From an uncultured Lachnospiraceae bacterium (lineage in GTDB: Bacteria; Bacillota; Clostridia; Lachnospirales; Lachnospiraceae): 64,000 bases of DNA. The position numbers and the translations under genes are program-made. Position 1 is the first letter of the stretch. Each line of letters opens with the position of its first letter. The notes below the pieces were generated by a model. That model searched no databases. It saw only the letters and a list, made by a program, of their open reading frames with translations, and was not told the DNA's origin. Below are positions 39,095-48,894 of this stretch, in pieces. The stretch covers positions 1-64,000 of the forward strand of contig CATJTQ010000121.1 in NCBI GenBank assembly GCA_949743325.1. Direction: 5' to 3'.

Positions 39095-40239
39095 TTTACT
39101 CTCCTATTTGGTTTTGCTCCCGGAAACTGATAAAATTCAGTCTTTAACATTCCATTATAAATCTTTCTCTTTTTTGCGGCTTTTTTACCGAAATACTTCT
39201 CTGTATACTCATATGCAGATATTATGTAAACCGACCAATCTGATAATGCTGCCGCAGCATTTCCAAATTTCTTATATAATTCAGGCAGATTGTTTTTATC
39301 TTCCAGCCTCTCACCATATGGAGGATTTGTAATTATAAACCCATATTTCTTTGGATGGCTTAACATTGCAACATCTCTTTTCTGAAAATGTATAAGATGT
39401 TCAACTCCTGCATTTCTCGCATTTTCTCTGGCACATGCAACTATATCTGCATCAATATCAAATCCCTGTAAATCTGTTTTTACATTATAGTCTGTCAAAT
39501 CATTAGCCTCATCTATTGAGTCATACCATATTTTTTTAGGAATAATATTTATCCAATCCTCAGCCGTAAAAGAACGATTTAATCCTGGAGCAGCATTTGC
39601 TGCCATCATCGCTGCCTCTATTAAAAACGTACCGCTTCCGCAAAATGGATCTACTAATATCCTATCCTTATTCCAAGGAGTTAATTTAATCAATGCAGCC
39701 GCTAAATCTTCCGTTATGGGCGCTTTACTTTTTAGCAGGCGATAGCCTCTCTTGTGCAAATGTTCTCCTGATGTATCAAAAGCAACTGTTACCTCATCTT
39801 TCAATATAAAAACTCTTATCGGATAATCTGCTCCGCTCTCATCAAACCAATTAATTTTATAATACTGCTTCATCCTCTCAACCATTGCCTTTTTAGTAAT
39901 CGACTGAATGTCTGAAAGTGAAAACAGTCTGCTTTTTACAGAAGAAGCCTTTTTTACCCAAAATCTGCCGTCTGACGGAATATAATCTTCCCAGTTTATA
40001 GCCTTTATTCCCTCAAACAACTCATCAAATGAATATGCTTTAAATTTTCCGACCCTTAAAAGTATTCTCTCTGCAGTCCGCAAAAAAATATTGGCACGAC
40101 AAATGGCCGTCTCATCTCCAATAAATGTGACACGGCCATCTTCAACCTTCTCTATCTCATATCCTAAATCTGTAATTTCTCTTTTTAATACTGCTTCAAG
40201 TCCAAAATGACAAGGAGCTATTAAATGAAACACTGACAA
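39091..40239 (-). CDS. RlmL/YpsC-like THUMP-domain RNA methyltransferase
   Basis: A 382-residue class I SAM-dependent methyltransferase. The N-terminal ferredoxin-like and THUMP region (about 1-155) binds RNA. The catalytic half has VDPFCGSGTFLIEAA as SAM motif I and the guanine-N2 catalytic NPPYGER. It corresponds to the N-terminal half of E. coli RlmL and to Bacillus YpsC, predicted to make m2G in 23S rRNA. The start is TTG at 40239 with AGAGGTGAATACTT before it. Its end overlaps the C1 protease start by four bases. Confidence 0.92.
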   Translation of the reverse strand: MSVFHLIAPCHFGLEAVLKREITDLGYEIEKVEDGRVTFIGDETAICRANIFLRTAERILLRVGKFKAYSFDELFEGIKAINWEDYIPSDGRFWVKKASSVKSRLFSLSDIQSITKKAMVERMKQYYKINWFDESGADYPIRVFILKDEVTVAFDTSGEHLHKRGYRLLKSKAPITEDLAAALIKLTPWNKDRILVDPFCGSGTFLIEAAMMAANAAPGLNRSFTAEDWINIIPKKIWYDSIDEANDLTDYNVKTDLQGFDIDADIVACARENARNAGVEHLIHFQKRDVAMLSHPKKYGFIITNPPYGERLEDKNNLPELYKKFGNAAAALSDWSVYIISAYEYTEKYFGKKAAKKRKIYNGMLKTEFYQFPGAKPNRRVN

Positions 40240-40305
40240 AAGTATTCACCTCTGATTTATATATTCGCTTAATTATAGCACGAATTGTACTTTAACGCAA
40301 TCGCT

Positions 40306-40596
40306 CTATTTATTAAATGCATTTATTCCGCCTGCAAGCGAATAAACTTTATAACCTGAACTCTGCATTTTGGCTGCAGCAGTGACGCTCGTCGCTCCTC
40401 TATCGCAGTAAAGGACATACATTTTCTTTCTTGACAATGCAGAATATGACTGCAGAAATGTATCATATGGCATTGAAACCGCGCCTCTTATATGTTTTCT
40501 CCTGTAATCTGCCGCATCTCTCAAATCTATAAACTGAACTGAATCATTTTTCAAATAGTCTGCTACTTCACTCACACCGATAAATTGAATATTCAT
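40306..40596 (-). CDS. Single-domain rhodanese-like sulfurtransferase
   Basis: A 96-residue protein made of one rhodanese domain. The first marker is FIDLRDAADYRRKHIRGAVSMPY; the active-site loop is CDRGAT starting with Cys64; the end is YSLAGGINAF. Such proteins carry persulfide sulfur or shuttle it between partners. It lies between the Asn-triplet protein gene and the methyltransferase gene, transcribed in the same direction, with 66 bases before the latter. The Shine-Dalgarno sequence (AAAGAGAG) is modest. Confidence 0.9.
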   Translation of the reverse strand: MNIQFIGVSEVADYLKNDSVQFIDLRDAADYRRKHIRGAVSMPYDTFLQSYSALSRKKMYVLYCDRGATSVTAAAKMQSSGYKVYSLAGGINAFNK

Positions 40597-40660
40597 TATA
40601 TTGCTCTCTTTTTTTGTAATAATATATGTAATTTCTTTATATAAAGTTACAACTTACAAT

Positions 40661-40705
40661 TAAAAAGAAGATACCGCTGTCCAAAAGTCAACGATACCTT
40701 CTTTT
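40661..40705. terminator. Terminator downstream of the Asn-triplet protein gene
   Basis: AAGAAGATACCG (from 40664) and CGATACCTTCTTTTTT (from 40690) form a stem of about ten pairs with G-U wobbles. On the minus strand the stem is followed by TTTTTAATTG, which fits termination of the gene at 40727-40921. Plus-strand T residues also follow. Confidence 0.65.
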
Positions 40706-40726
40706 TTAACTGAACATTAATTGTTA

Positions 40727-40921
40727 TTATCTGTGGCAGTCACTTGCATTTGTGCTGTTGCTTGCATTACTTGAATTGTTTGCATTCTTGCTGTTGCTTG
40801 AATTTGTGCTGTTGTTTGCATTTGTGCTGTTCTTTGAGTTTGTGCTGTTGTTTGCATTTGTTGAATTACTTGAATTTGAGCTATTTTTTGCATTTGTTGA
40901 ATTTGAACTATTTCTTGCCAT
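40727..40921 (-). CDS. Asn-triplet low-complexity small protein
   Basis: A 64-residue protein with an extraordinary composition. After MAR it consists of 19 tandem triplets of the form Asn-[Ser or Ala]-[Ser, Thr, Lys or Asn], then DCHR. There is no signal peptide, no hydrophobic residue beyond Ala and Met, and one Cys near the end. Thirteen of the triplets match N-x-S/T. It is expected to be translated: AAGGAGG lies eight bases before the ATG, and a terminator follows. At DNA level the codons vary (aat/aac, tca/agc/agt), so the protein pattern is kept while synonymous codons differ. Function is unknown. A possible sporulation-type promoter lies upstream. Confidence 0.75.
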   Translation of the reverse strand: MARNSSNSTNAKNSSNSSNSTNANNSTNSKNSTNANNSTNSSNSKNANNSSNASNSTNASDCHR

Positions 40922-40979
40922 TTTACATACCTCCTTGTCCGAAAACTTTGATTTCGGATTTTTATATTTGTTACAGAAC

Positions 40980-41007
40980 TTAGTATGCTCCTAATGACAA
41001 ATTTTAT
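40980..41007 (-). promoter_or_regulatory. Possible sigma-E-like promoter of the Asn-triplet gene
   Basis: On the minus strand ATA (41007-41005), a 17-base gap and CATACTAA (40987-40980) resemble the mother-cell sigma-E pattern (ATA, then CATACAnT). The -35 part is only partial, so this is a weak call. The mRNA leader would be about 50 bases. Confidence 0.25.
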
Positions 41008-41015
41008 TCATTATT

Positions 41016-41696
41016 TTATCTAATTAGTTCACTGAAAAATCTATATACAAATATACTTAAAACTGACATAATCAACGCTGCACCTGCAAGCATCATTCCT
41101 CTCTGGTTCATACCAAAAAAATAAATACTTGCTGGAATAAGAACAAAAAATCCAAGTATTCCCAGTAAAATAATAAGTTTACATAATCTTCCTATCATTC
41201 TAAATAAGATAAATATTCCACCGCGTTTCTTTTGCTTTTTATCGTCAGTAACTGTTTGTTCGTCATACGCATTCTCATAATTTTCGTATTGCCTACTATC
41301 CGCCCTGCCGCCGGATGATGCGTTATTTCTATTATAATTTGAAGCATTTTGGCTGTATCTATCAGTCTGCTGCCTGTTCCTATAATGGATGTTCTGATAA
41401 AAAGACTCATCTTTGGAACCATACTCAAAAGGAGTAAAATCTGGATTAAAATCTTCAGCGAAGCCTTTTCCTCTTCCTGGCTGTCTTATAGTATCTTTTT
41501 CCTCCGGATCAAAATTATATGTACGAAGGGCATTAAAAGCAAGATTAACTTTAGCCATCATCTCTTCATTTCCAGTACGCGGATTGTCTGGATGATATGT
41601 CTTAGTTAAAATTCTATATCTATTCTTTATTAAATCTATAGTGACAGGCTGATTTAATGATAACCCGAACACATGATATGCTTCCGTTTTTGTCAT
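41016..41696 (-). CDS. J-domain protein with C-terminal membrane helices
   Basis: A 226-residue protein. Residues 4-60 form a J domain with the HPD motif at 35-37 (TYHPDNPR). A polar, Asn/Tyr/Arg-rich linker (about 65-155) follows, then a basic stretch KKQKKRGG and two hydrophobic segments (about 160-185 and 195-220) that should anchor it to the membrane. J domains stimulate DnaK ATPase, so this could recruit DnaK to the membrane. No G/F or zinc region of true DnaJ is present. It begins 26 bases after addA ends and is probably co-transcribed with it. Confidence 0.85.
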   Translation of the reverse strand: MTKTEAYHVFGLSLNQPVTIDLIKNRYRILTKTYHPDNPRTGNEEMMAKVNLAFNALRTYNFDPEEKDTIRQPGRGKGFAEDFNPDFTPFEYGSKDESFYQNIHYRNRQQTDRYSQNASNYNRNNASSGGRADSRQYENYENAYDEQTVTDDKKQKKRGGIFILFRMIGRLCKLIILLGILGFFVLIPASIYFFGMNQRGMMLAGAALIMSVLSIFVYRFFSELIR

Positions 41697-41722
41697 GCTG
41701 CATTATTTCCCCTTTCTATATT

Positions 41723-44700
41723 TTATAATAAAATATCCTTATTCAGCCCTGTAGAATATATTATACGCTCTTTTACCCTTTTTTGAAACATCTTTGAAAG
41801 AGCATATTCATAATAGTCCATCTGCTTTTTATATTTGCGTATTAAAATATCCTCCATACCTTTTTTTACATAATCAGTCTTATAATCAACTAATACTATT
41901 TCTGATTCTTCTTCAAAAAATGCATCTATAATCCCCTGTACAAGAACAATCTTATTTTCATCTGCATGATCATAAATCTTATCGGCATCTATACCTATTA
42001 TAAACGGCTGTTCTCTCCAAAGCAATCCTTTTTTCTCCGCCTTAACCATCCGTCTGCCAACAGACGAGTTTAAAAACCTATCAATAGTGTAAATATTTAC
42101 ACAAGAGCGCAGCCTGTTATCTAAAACATTATTCTCAAACATTTCTTTGATCTGATCTTCAATCTCTTTTATAGTAGCTGTTCTGTTAAAATCCAGCTTT
42201 TCAAAAACTGAATGGTACAACGTGCCTCTGTCTGCAGCAGTTATTTTTTCTTCATCTTTTTTCAAAAACTTCGGATAAATTATATCGTCATCTGTATTCT
42301 GTTCATCTGCTGAAGTTTCTCCGAAAATATTAAGAGGTTCAACATTATTTTCCAACTCTGAAATTTCGGCAGCCTGATTCTTTTTCAATTCAGATACTGT
42401 CACTTTAACAGGTATTATATGCGAGGATTTATATGGATATTCATAGTTTAACATATTTATTAACGCTTCAGAAATTTCTGCATTTTCTTTCTGCTCCTCG
42501 AATTCAAAATCATTCTGTTTTTTCTCAATTGCCTCCAGCACACCGGCATTTATTAAATCTTCAACAAAATATTGCGACAAATGTATATTGCAGTCCCATT
42601 CACTTTCGCTGAAAAACAAATCCTTTTCCATTCCTAATTCTCTGTAAAATTCGGACATTCCTCTATGGTTGTTTAATGACGCCAGTATCAGCTCCATATA
42701 ACAGCCGGAATTTAAAATTGTCATCATATCAATTTTATCATTTTTATTAACAAAATCCGCATCATTCAATGTGCTCTCAATATCTTTTACTCCGCCTACT
42801 AAAATCAGCTTTTCTTTTGCCCTTGTCAATGCCACATAGAGAACTCTAAGTTCCTCACCGACTGTCTCAATATGAATTCTGCTGCTTATAAGCTGTTTTA
42901 AAATTGATGTTTTTTTCTGCCTTGTAACTGCATCAACATAATTAACCCCAACTCCAAACTCAGGGTGCATAATTATTGCCGCCGACTCATCTTTTCTGTT
43001 AAATCTACTTCCCAGCCCAGCCACAAACACTATCGGAAATTCAAGACCTTTGCTCTTATGAATTGTCATGATTCTGACCGTATCATCCTGCTCGTTTACA
43101 ATAGATACTTCTCCCTCATCAACATTATATTTTTTTATTTGTTCAATATATTGTACAAACTGAAATATCCCTATGTAACTTGTATTTTCAAAATCTATAG
43201 CTTTCTGCACAAGCGCTTCCATATTGGCTTTTTTCTGCATCCCGTTTGGCATAGCACAAATGTAATCTCCATATCCTGTCTCATCTAAAATCAACCATAT
43301 AAACTCATGCAGAGGCAAGCTATCAGCTTTTTCTCTAAAAAATTGCAATCGCTCTAAAAATAATTTTAATTTATTATGAACTCCAAAATAAATATCATCT
43401 TTTTCTTCACAAGCAATACTAAAATCATCTAAATTTTTACTGATAAAATCTTGTGCCTTCTCATAAAAACACTTTCCTTCATTATTAATATGTATTAATG
43501 ACAATTCATTTTCAGTAAAAAAAGCGATCGGGGATTTTAAAACAGCAGCAAAGGGAATATCCTGAAGCGGATTATCAATAATTTTAAGAAAATTAAGAAT
43601 GGTCTCAATTTCTTCCGCAGTAAAATATCCCTCCCTTGACGGAACATAAAGAGGAATATCCATTCCCTCAAAAACCTTCATACATGCCGACGCCAACTCA
43701 GTGTTGCTTCTTACAAGTATAGCGATATCTCTAAACTTACAATGTCTTAATAATCCTGAATTTTTATCAGTAACCATATAAGGATTTTCTGATAAAACCA
43801 TCTGTTTTATTTTAAGAGCAATTAACCTCGCCTCAAATTCATAAGGACTTATTTCGTCTTCTTTTGACAGACAATTTTTATCATACAGCATTATTTCTGT
43901 ATCGTATTCATTTTCCTTGTCCGGAAGCGAAAATTTTGCTCCCGCATACAACGCAGCACTGTTATCATATTCAATTCCGCCTAATGTTTTTTTCATAATA
44001 TGGCTAAATATATAATTAATACTGTTTAAAACTTCGCTTCGGCTTCTGAAATTTTTATATAAATCAACCCTTCTCTTATCTCCATTATCTAAAGAATATG
44101 TATCATATTTATTGGTAAATATTTCAGGTCTGGCCATACGAAAACGATAAATACTCTGTTTTGCATCACCCACCATAAAAACGTTCTCTTTGCCTTCACT
44201 TCTTTTGGAAATGCTGCTTAATAGCATTTCCTGAACATAATTACTGTCCTGATACTCATCTATCATTATTTCATCAAAATAGGCGGCATATTCTTTTGCT
44301 ATTTCTGAAGGATTTCCTTCAGAATTAACAAGTATGTTTAGCGCAAAATGCTCTAAATCATTGAAATCAAGTAAATTCTTCTCTCTCTTTTTTTCACCAT
44401 ATAAATGAATAAAATCTTTCACCAGCGTAACAAGCATATGAACATTATCTTTCATTTTATATAAGTCCTGGACAATTATTGACGGAGGACTATAAAAATA
44501 TTTCTTCTTTAGACTGTCCAACGATTTCTTACACTCGTCTTTATATTTTTTTGCCTGCTCACGAAGTTCTTTACAGACTGCGGCGTCTTTCTTTGCTGAC
44601 AGAGCCTTTGGCTTAAAATTTATTAGTATCTCATACATATCAGAAATTTCTTCGCACTTGCACAAGGCTTCTGATGTAGTTAAATAGTATGATAACACCT

Positions 44701-45460
44701 CTGTATACATATACGGTCCAGACTCACTCAAAGATATATTATACGCATTCTGTGCGGCATTATATGCATGTTCTGCAAACATTAACATATCTTCTTTTAA
44801 TAATTTCACCCAATCCAGTTTTTCAAAAATTTGCAAGCTTTCACAATTATACATCTGCTCACATTCGTCAAGCCATTTTTCAGGAAAAGGAAAGCTGGAG
44901 GAAAACTCATATAAATTTAAAATAAAATCTTCTATCACTCTGTCACTTCTGCCAGGAGCATAACATTCAACAAAATTTTCAAACTGACCTCCCATTTCAC
45001 CAGTTTCCTCTTGTTGGTAATATTTTTCTAAAAGCTCCCCAACAGCCTCTTTTTGTAAAAGTTTTGCCTCTCCTGAATCAGCAACCCTAAATGAAGGATC
45101 TATGTCTGTCTCTTCAAAATGATTTCTTAGAATCATTGTGCAGAAACTGTCTATTGTCGTTATATTTGCATTGTGAATTAGTGTTTTTTGTTTTTGCAAA
45201 TGTGAATTTTCAGGATATTTGGCCGCTTCACTCTCTATAGCTTTACGAATTCTTTCTCTCATCTCTGCGGCCGCCGCCTTAGTGAAAGTAACGATTACCA
45301 TAGAATCTATATTAACAGGATGAGAAATATCCATAACTTTTTTTAATATTCTCTCAACAAGCACTGCCGTCTTTCCTGAACCAGCCGCAGCCGAAACAAG
45401 AATACTGCAGTTCCTCAAATCAATGGCTGTCTGCTGCTCATCCGTCCATTTATTCGCCAT
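41723..45460 (-). CDS. addA: ATP-dependent helicase/nuclease subunit A
   Basis: A UvrD-like SF1 helicase with a C-terminal RecB-family nuclease, 1245 residues. The Walker A motif is SAAAGSGKTAVLVERI near residue 30, Walker B is IMIDEYQDSNYVQ, and later motifs include VGDAKQSIYRFR and TIHKSKGLEFPIVFVAG. The nuclease signature is IVLVDYKTDYV near the end. AddAB resects double-strand ends and loads RecA at Chi. I choose the ATG at 45460, where GAGGGGGGC lies upstream; it overlaps the addB stop by 11 bases, so translation is coupled. Confidence 0.97.
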   Translation of the reverse strand: MANKWTDEQQTAIDLRNCSILVSAAAGSGKTAVLVERILKKVMDISHPVNIDSMVIVTFTKAAAAEMRERIRKAIESEAAKYPENSHLQKQKTLIHNANITTIDSFCTMILRNHFEETDIDPSFRVADSGEAKLLQKEAVGELLEKYYQQEETGEMGGQFENFVECYAPGRSDRVIEDFILNLYEFSSSFPFPEKWLDECEQMYNCESLQIFEKLDWVKLLKEDMLMFAEHAYNAAQNAYNISLSESGPYMYTEVLSYYLTTSEALCKCEEISDMYEILINFKPKALSAKKDAAVCKELREQAKKYKDECKKSLDSLKKKYFYSPPSIIVQDLYKMKDNVHMLVTLVKDFIHLYGEKKREKNLLDFNDLEHFALNILVNSEGNPSEIAKEYAAYFDEIMIDEYQDSNYVQEMLLSSISKRSEGKENVFMVGDAKQSIYRFRMARPEIFTNKYDTYSLDNGDKRRVDLYKNFRSRSEVLNSINYIFSHIMKKTLGGIEYDNSAALYAGAKFSLPDKENEYDTEIMLYDKNCLSKEDEISPYEFEARLIALKIKQMVLSENPYMVTDKNSGLLRHCKFRDIAILVRSNTELASACMKVFEGMDIPLYVPSREGYFTAEEIETILNFLKIIDNPLQDIPFAAVLKSPIAFFTENELSLIHINNEGKCFYEKAQDFISKNLDDFSIACEEKDDIYFGVHNKLKLFLERLQFFREKADSLPLHEFIWLILDETGYGDYICAMPNGMQKKANMEALVQKAIDFENTSYIGIFQFVQYIEQIKKYNVDEGEVSIVNEQDDTVRIMTIHKSKGLEFPIVFVAGLGSRFNRKDESAAIIMHPEFGVGVNYVDAVTRQKKTSILKQLISSRIHIETVGEELRVLYVALTRAKEKLILVGGVKDIESTLNDADFVNKNDKIDMMTILNSGCYMELILASLNNHRGMSEFYRELGMEKDLFFSESEWDCNIHLSQYFVEDLINAGVLEAIEKKQNDFEFEEQKENAEISEALINMLNYEYPYKSSHIIPVKVTVSELKKNQAAEISELENNVEPLNIFGETSADEQNTDDDIIYPKFLKKDEEKITAADRGTLYHSVFEKLDFNRTATIKEIEDQIKEMFENNVLDNRLRSCVNIYTIDRFLNSSVGRRMVKAEKKGLLWREQPFIIGIDADKIYDHADENKIVLVQGIIDAFFEEESEIVLVDYKTDYVKKGMEDILIRKYKKQMDYYEYALSKMFQKRVKERIIYSTGLNKDILL

Positions 45461-48400
45461 CAACTTTGCCCCCCTCTTCCTGTTCTCCCAAAGAATTAAG
45501 CATTGCCGATATTATCTGTGATTCACTCAATTCAGGAGTATCTTTTATTTCAGATATATTAGCATTAAACCGACAGATACTGTGAAACCTGCAGTTATCA
45601 CAAGTATCTTTAACAAGAGCAAGCGCCGGTTCCGCTTTTATATTTCCTTCAATTATCTCCTCGCCCAAATCTGCTGCTTTTCTCGCCGCATATCTGCATA
45701 TTAAATCAAAATCTCTGCCCTGTGCAGTCTTTGACCTGGAGCTTATCAAACCATCTTTCTTGGTGCCTACCGGGGCAACTTTTGACTCATAACTTGATGG
45801 ACTGTCCTCAAACTCCGTGTCAAACGCCTCCAACACATCCTTATCTTCTGATATAAGACCATCAACTTTAAGTTTTGATAATATCTCTTCTTTTATCTCT
45901 TCCTCTTCTCCATCTTTATCAATAAGCGGATCATCTATCCTATAGTACACAACTGCAGCCGGAACAATTGTTTTCTCTCTATTTTCAGATTTTGAAGATT
46001 CAATCTTAACAGCCTCGTCAAGATAAAGCATCAACTGCAGTGATGTGCCGTAATAGACTCCCATTAAATTAAAAGCACTTTTACCAGTCTTATAATCAAC
46101 AACTTTTATATAAACCTTATCTTCTGCCCTATATACATCCACCCTGTCAATACTTCCCCTTAAGGCCATCTTAGCTGATATATTGCCGCCCTGACCCAAT
46201 TCATGAATTGTACGAAAACGAACCTCAAAATCTTGCGGACTGAATTTTCCTGCGGCAAATTGTTTCTGCAGAGCCCATACAGTTCTCTTTGCAATCCGTT
46301 TTAATCGCTTTATCTGATATTTATCACGTGATGTAAAATAAACTGCCCTATTTCCATACTCAGTCACTGCCTCCTCAAGACATATATCCAAAAGTTTTTC
46401 AGACAATACAACATCTTCTCGAATATCAATCCCCTTTTCTCCAAGCAGTCTAAAATACCTTTCTAAAAGTATATGCATAATATTTCCAAAATCTATCTCT
46501 GCAAAACCGGCCTCTTCGCGCTCCCTTAACATAAGACCATATTTTAAGAAATGTGCATAAGAACATCTGGCAAACTGCTCGAAACGTGTTACGCTTCCCT
46601 CTAACACGTCTCCATACAAAGCTCTTGCCACCGCAGAATCAATCTTATCATCTACTCTTCGTAAATTTCCCGCCTGTCTTAATCTTAGCAGAAAATCACC
46701 GTATCCCTGTTCTTCAAAATATTTATAAAATATTAGAAACCTCTCTCTGTCCCCATCCGGCATGTTTTTTAAATTATTTACATTGTTGACTATAAAATCA
46801 AATGCCTGCTCCTTACTTGTAATAGATTCCGCACACTGTAAAAATTTTTCTATATCGTCTATTTTTAAATTAGTAAATATATCCTGGAGCTCGCTAATAA
46901 GGTAAGAAGGGTTTAACGTCTCTCCAGCTGAATTTACTTTTGAAAAACTTACATATAGATGTTCACTAGGCTTTGTCAGATTCAAATAAAGATAATATTT
47001 CTGATTAAAATATTTTTCTCTTGAACTTACAGAAAGCAAAACGCCTTGTTCCTCAAGCGCTTTTCTATCCAATTCTGACAAGACGCCTGAACTTTCCCCA
47101 TGCTTTGGAATTATCCCGTCATTTGCACCAAGAACAAACAAGGCCTTAATTTCACTTAAACGGCTTCTCTCAATATCACCGAACAGCACCTCGTCGCCAC
47201 CGGCTGGAATCATGCCAACCTTTTGTTCTAAGAATCCCGCTTCAAGTAATTTCTCATATTCCAATGCAGAAATTTTCTCATCACCAAGAAGGCTGACAAG
47301 AGAATCAAGTACAGATAATATTACTTTATAAATCTGTGCATACTCTCTGGCATAAATAAGCTCACCAGCCTCCTCAAATGACTCTTTCCTTTTCTCAATT
47401 ATGCGCTGAAAATTAAAACTTCCCATAAACTCAAAAAGAGCTGTGCTTTTCTCAGTCACAGTTGTGCTCTTTCTTGAAAAAACTTTATAAAACGGCAATA
47501 CCTTATTAAATATATTCTCTCTTAATTTATTTATATATGCCAATCTTTCAGTATCAACTTGTCTTGTCTGATAAATAAACGGCTCGCTCCATTTAGATTT
47601 CGAATTAATTCCCGCAGCAAGCAGATAATTTTCCAGTATATCTATATCAGTCTTTGAATATCCTGAAAAATCACTTCGTAAAAAGCGCATCACAGACCTG
47701 TATGAAAAACTTTCCGTCACAACGCTCATCGAAGCCCGAATAAATGATGCAGCAGGATGGTTTAAAACTGCCGCCTTTCTATCTACAAAACAATTGATAT
47801 TATATTTAGCAAAAATATATTTTATATACAGTCCATACGACGTCATATCTCCTGTAACAATTGCAATATCGCTAAATCTATAGCCTTCTTTTTGTATAAG
47901 ATAATTTATTTTATTAGCAGCATATAAAACCTCTTGCAGAGGATTTTTACATACTGAAAGACTTATATTATTTTGATTCTCTGTAAAAACTTCTTTTTTC
48001 GCCCTAAAAATATTTTTTTCCAATGCCGTCATCGGAGCGTTTATAAGTCTCTTATTTTCCCTAAAAATAACATCTTTAAGACGCTGTGTATTTGTATTTT
48101 CCGCCATAATTTCTATATCTCTAAGCATAACGCTGCTCATATGAAACAGGCTGTAATCAGGGTAAGTTGAATTTATTTTATATCGGGAGTCAAAAGTAAT
48201 CGTTATGTAAATATCTTTTGACAGAAGCATTAGCTTCTCAACAAGTCTTTTCTGTATAGGAGTAAATCCGGTATAACCGTCAAGTACAAATGTTGTTCCT
48301 TTTAATTTTTTTGACTTTTCAATATTTCTGCACAAGACATCTAATATTTCTTCTGATGTTATATATTTCTCTTTTCTGTAATTATTAAACGCCTCAAATA

Positions 48401-48884
48401 CAATCTTTATATCTTCAAGTTTCTTACTAAGATTTTTGCTTTTTTTATTTTGTTTAATCATTTTATCGAGCATATCTGTATCGATATCATACTGAAGCAT
48501 TTCCGATATAAGCGATTTAATCTCATTTACTAATCCAATTTTACCAAGGGAACTGCCAAAAACAGACAGTTCATCACTGCTGTTTACAGCAGCCTTTCTC
48601 ACTATAAAAGTTTTGCCTATCTCATCAATAACAGGAATTTGGTTGCATCCGACTTCCTCGAAAACTCTGTATGCCAACCTGTTAAAGCTAAGTACATCTA
48701 TATTTATAATTCCTCTGCAAGGATTCATACTCACAAAATCTTTTTGTGTCTGCATAGTAAACTGTTCAGGCACAAGAACAAGAAATTTTTCTTTTTTATT
48801 AGAGGCGGCTTTATCAATGATTTTCTTATATAATTCATATGATTTGCCGCTGCCGCTGTTTCCCATATATAACTGTAACGCCAT
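45450..48884 (-). CDS. addB: ATP-dependent helicase/nuclease subunit B
   Basis: A 1144-residue AddB protein. It opens with a P-loop (YMGNSGSGKSYELY) and the VPEQFTMQTQKDF motif typical of AddB. The C-terminal nuclease has VVDYKTGKSAF. The iron-sulfur staple is complete: one Cys in FARCSYAHFLKYGL near 795 and three in CDNCRFHSIC near the C-terminus. With AddA it forms the recombination exonuclease. AGGGGAGATATT precedes the ATG. It begins 10 bases after a lipoprotein gene, with which it may be co-transcribed. Confidence 0.97.
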   Translation of the reverse strand: MALQLYMGNSGSGKSYELYKKIIDKAASNKKEKFLVLVPEQFTMQTQKDFVSMNPCRGIINIDVLSFNRLAYRVFEEVGCNQIPVIDEIGKTFIVRKAAVNSSDELSVFGSSLGKIGLVNEIKSLISEMLQYDIDTDMLDKMIKQNKKSKNLSKKLEDIKIVFEAFNNYRKEKYITSEEILDVLCRNIEKSKKLKGTTFVLDGYTGFTPIQKRLVEKLMLLSKDIYITITFDSRYKINSTYPDYSLFHMSSVMLRDIEIMAENTNTQRLKDVIFRENKRLINAPMTALEKNIFRAKKEVFTENQNNISLSVCKNPLQEVLYAANKINYLIQKEGYRFSDIAIVTGDMTSYGLYIKYIFAKYNINCFVDRKAAVLNHPAASFIRASMSVVTESFSYRSVMRFLRSDFSGYSKTDIDILENYLLAAGINSKSKWSEPFIYQTRQVDTERLAYINKLRENIFNKVLPFYKVFSRKSTTVTEKSTALFEFMGSFNFQRIIEKRKESFEEAGELIYAREYAQIYKVILSVLDSLVSLLGDEKISALEYEKLLEAGFLEQKVGMIPAGGDEVLFGDIERSRLSEIKALFVLGANDGIIPKHGESSGVLSELDRKALEEQGVLLSVSSREKYFNQKYYLYLNLTKPSEHLYVSFSKVNSAGETLNPSYLISELQDIFTNLKIDDIEKFLQCAESITSKEQAFDFIVNNVNNLKNMPDGDRERFLIFYKYFEEQGYGDFLLRLRQAGNLRRVDDKIDSAVARALYGDVLEGSVTRFEQFARCSYAHFLKYGLMLREREEAGFAEIDFGNIMHILLERYFRLLGEKGIDIREDVVLSEKLLDICLEEAVTEYGNRAVYFTSRDKYQIKRLKRIAKRTVWALQKQFAAGKFSPQDFEVRFRTIHELGQGGNISAKMALRGSIDRVDVYRAEDKVYIKVVDYKTGKSAFNLMGVYYGTSLQLMLYLDEAVKIESSKSENREKTIVPAAVVYYRIDDPLIDKDGEEEEIKEEILSKLKVDGLISEDKDVLEAFDTEFEDSPSSYESKVAPVGTKKDGLISSRSKTAQGRDFDLICRYAARKAADLGEEIIEGNIKAEPALALVKDTCDNCRFHSICRFNANISEIKDTPELSESQIISAMLNSLGEQEEGGKVDGE

Positions 48885-48894
48885 AATATCTCCC

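Noticed and set aside
40727-40921. CRISPR array or simple microsatellite
   Set aside because: There are no spacers, the unit is nine bases with variable codons, and the frame, ribosome binding site and terminator point to a coding gene.
40744-40994. Plus-strand frames rich in Cys/Leu (LCCCLHLCC) antisense to the Asn-triplet gene
   Set aside because: They are mirror products of the repetitive minus-strand gene; no Shine-Dalgarno sequence or family resemblance supports them.
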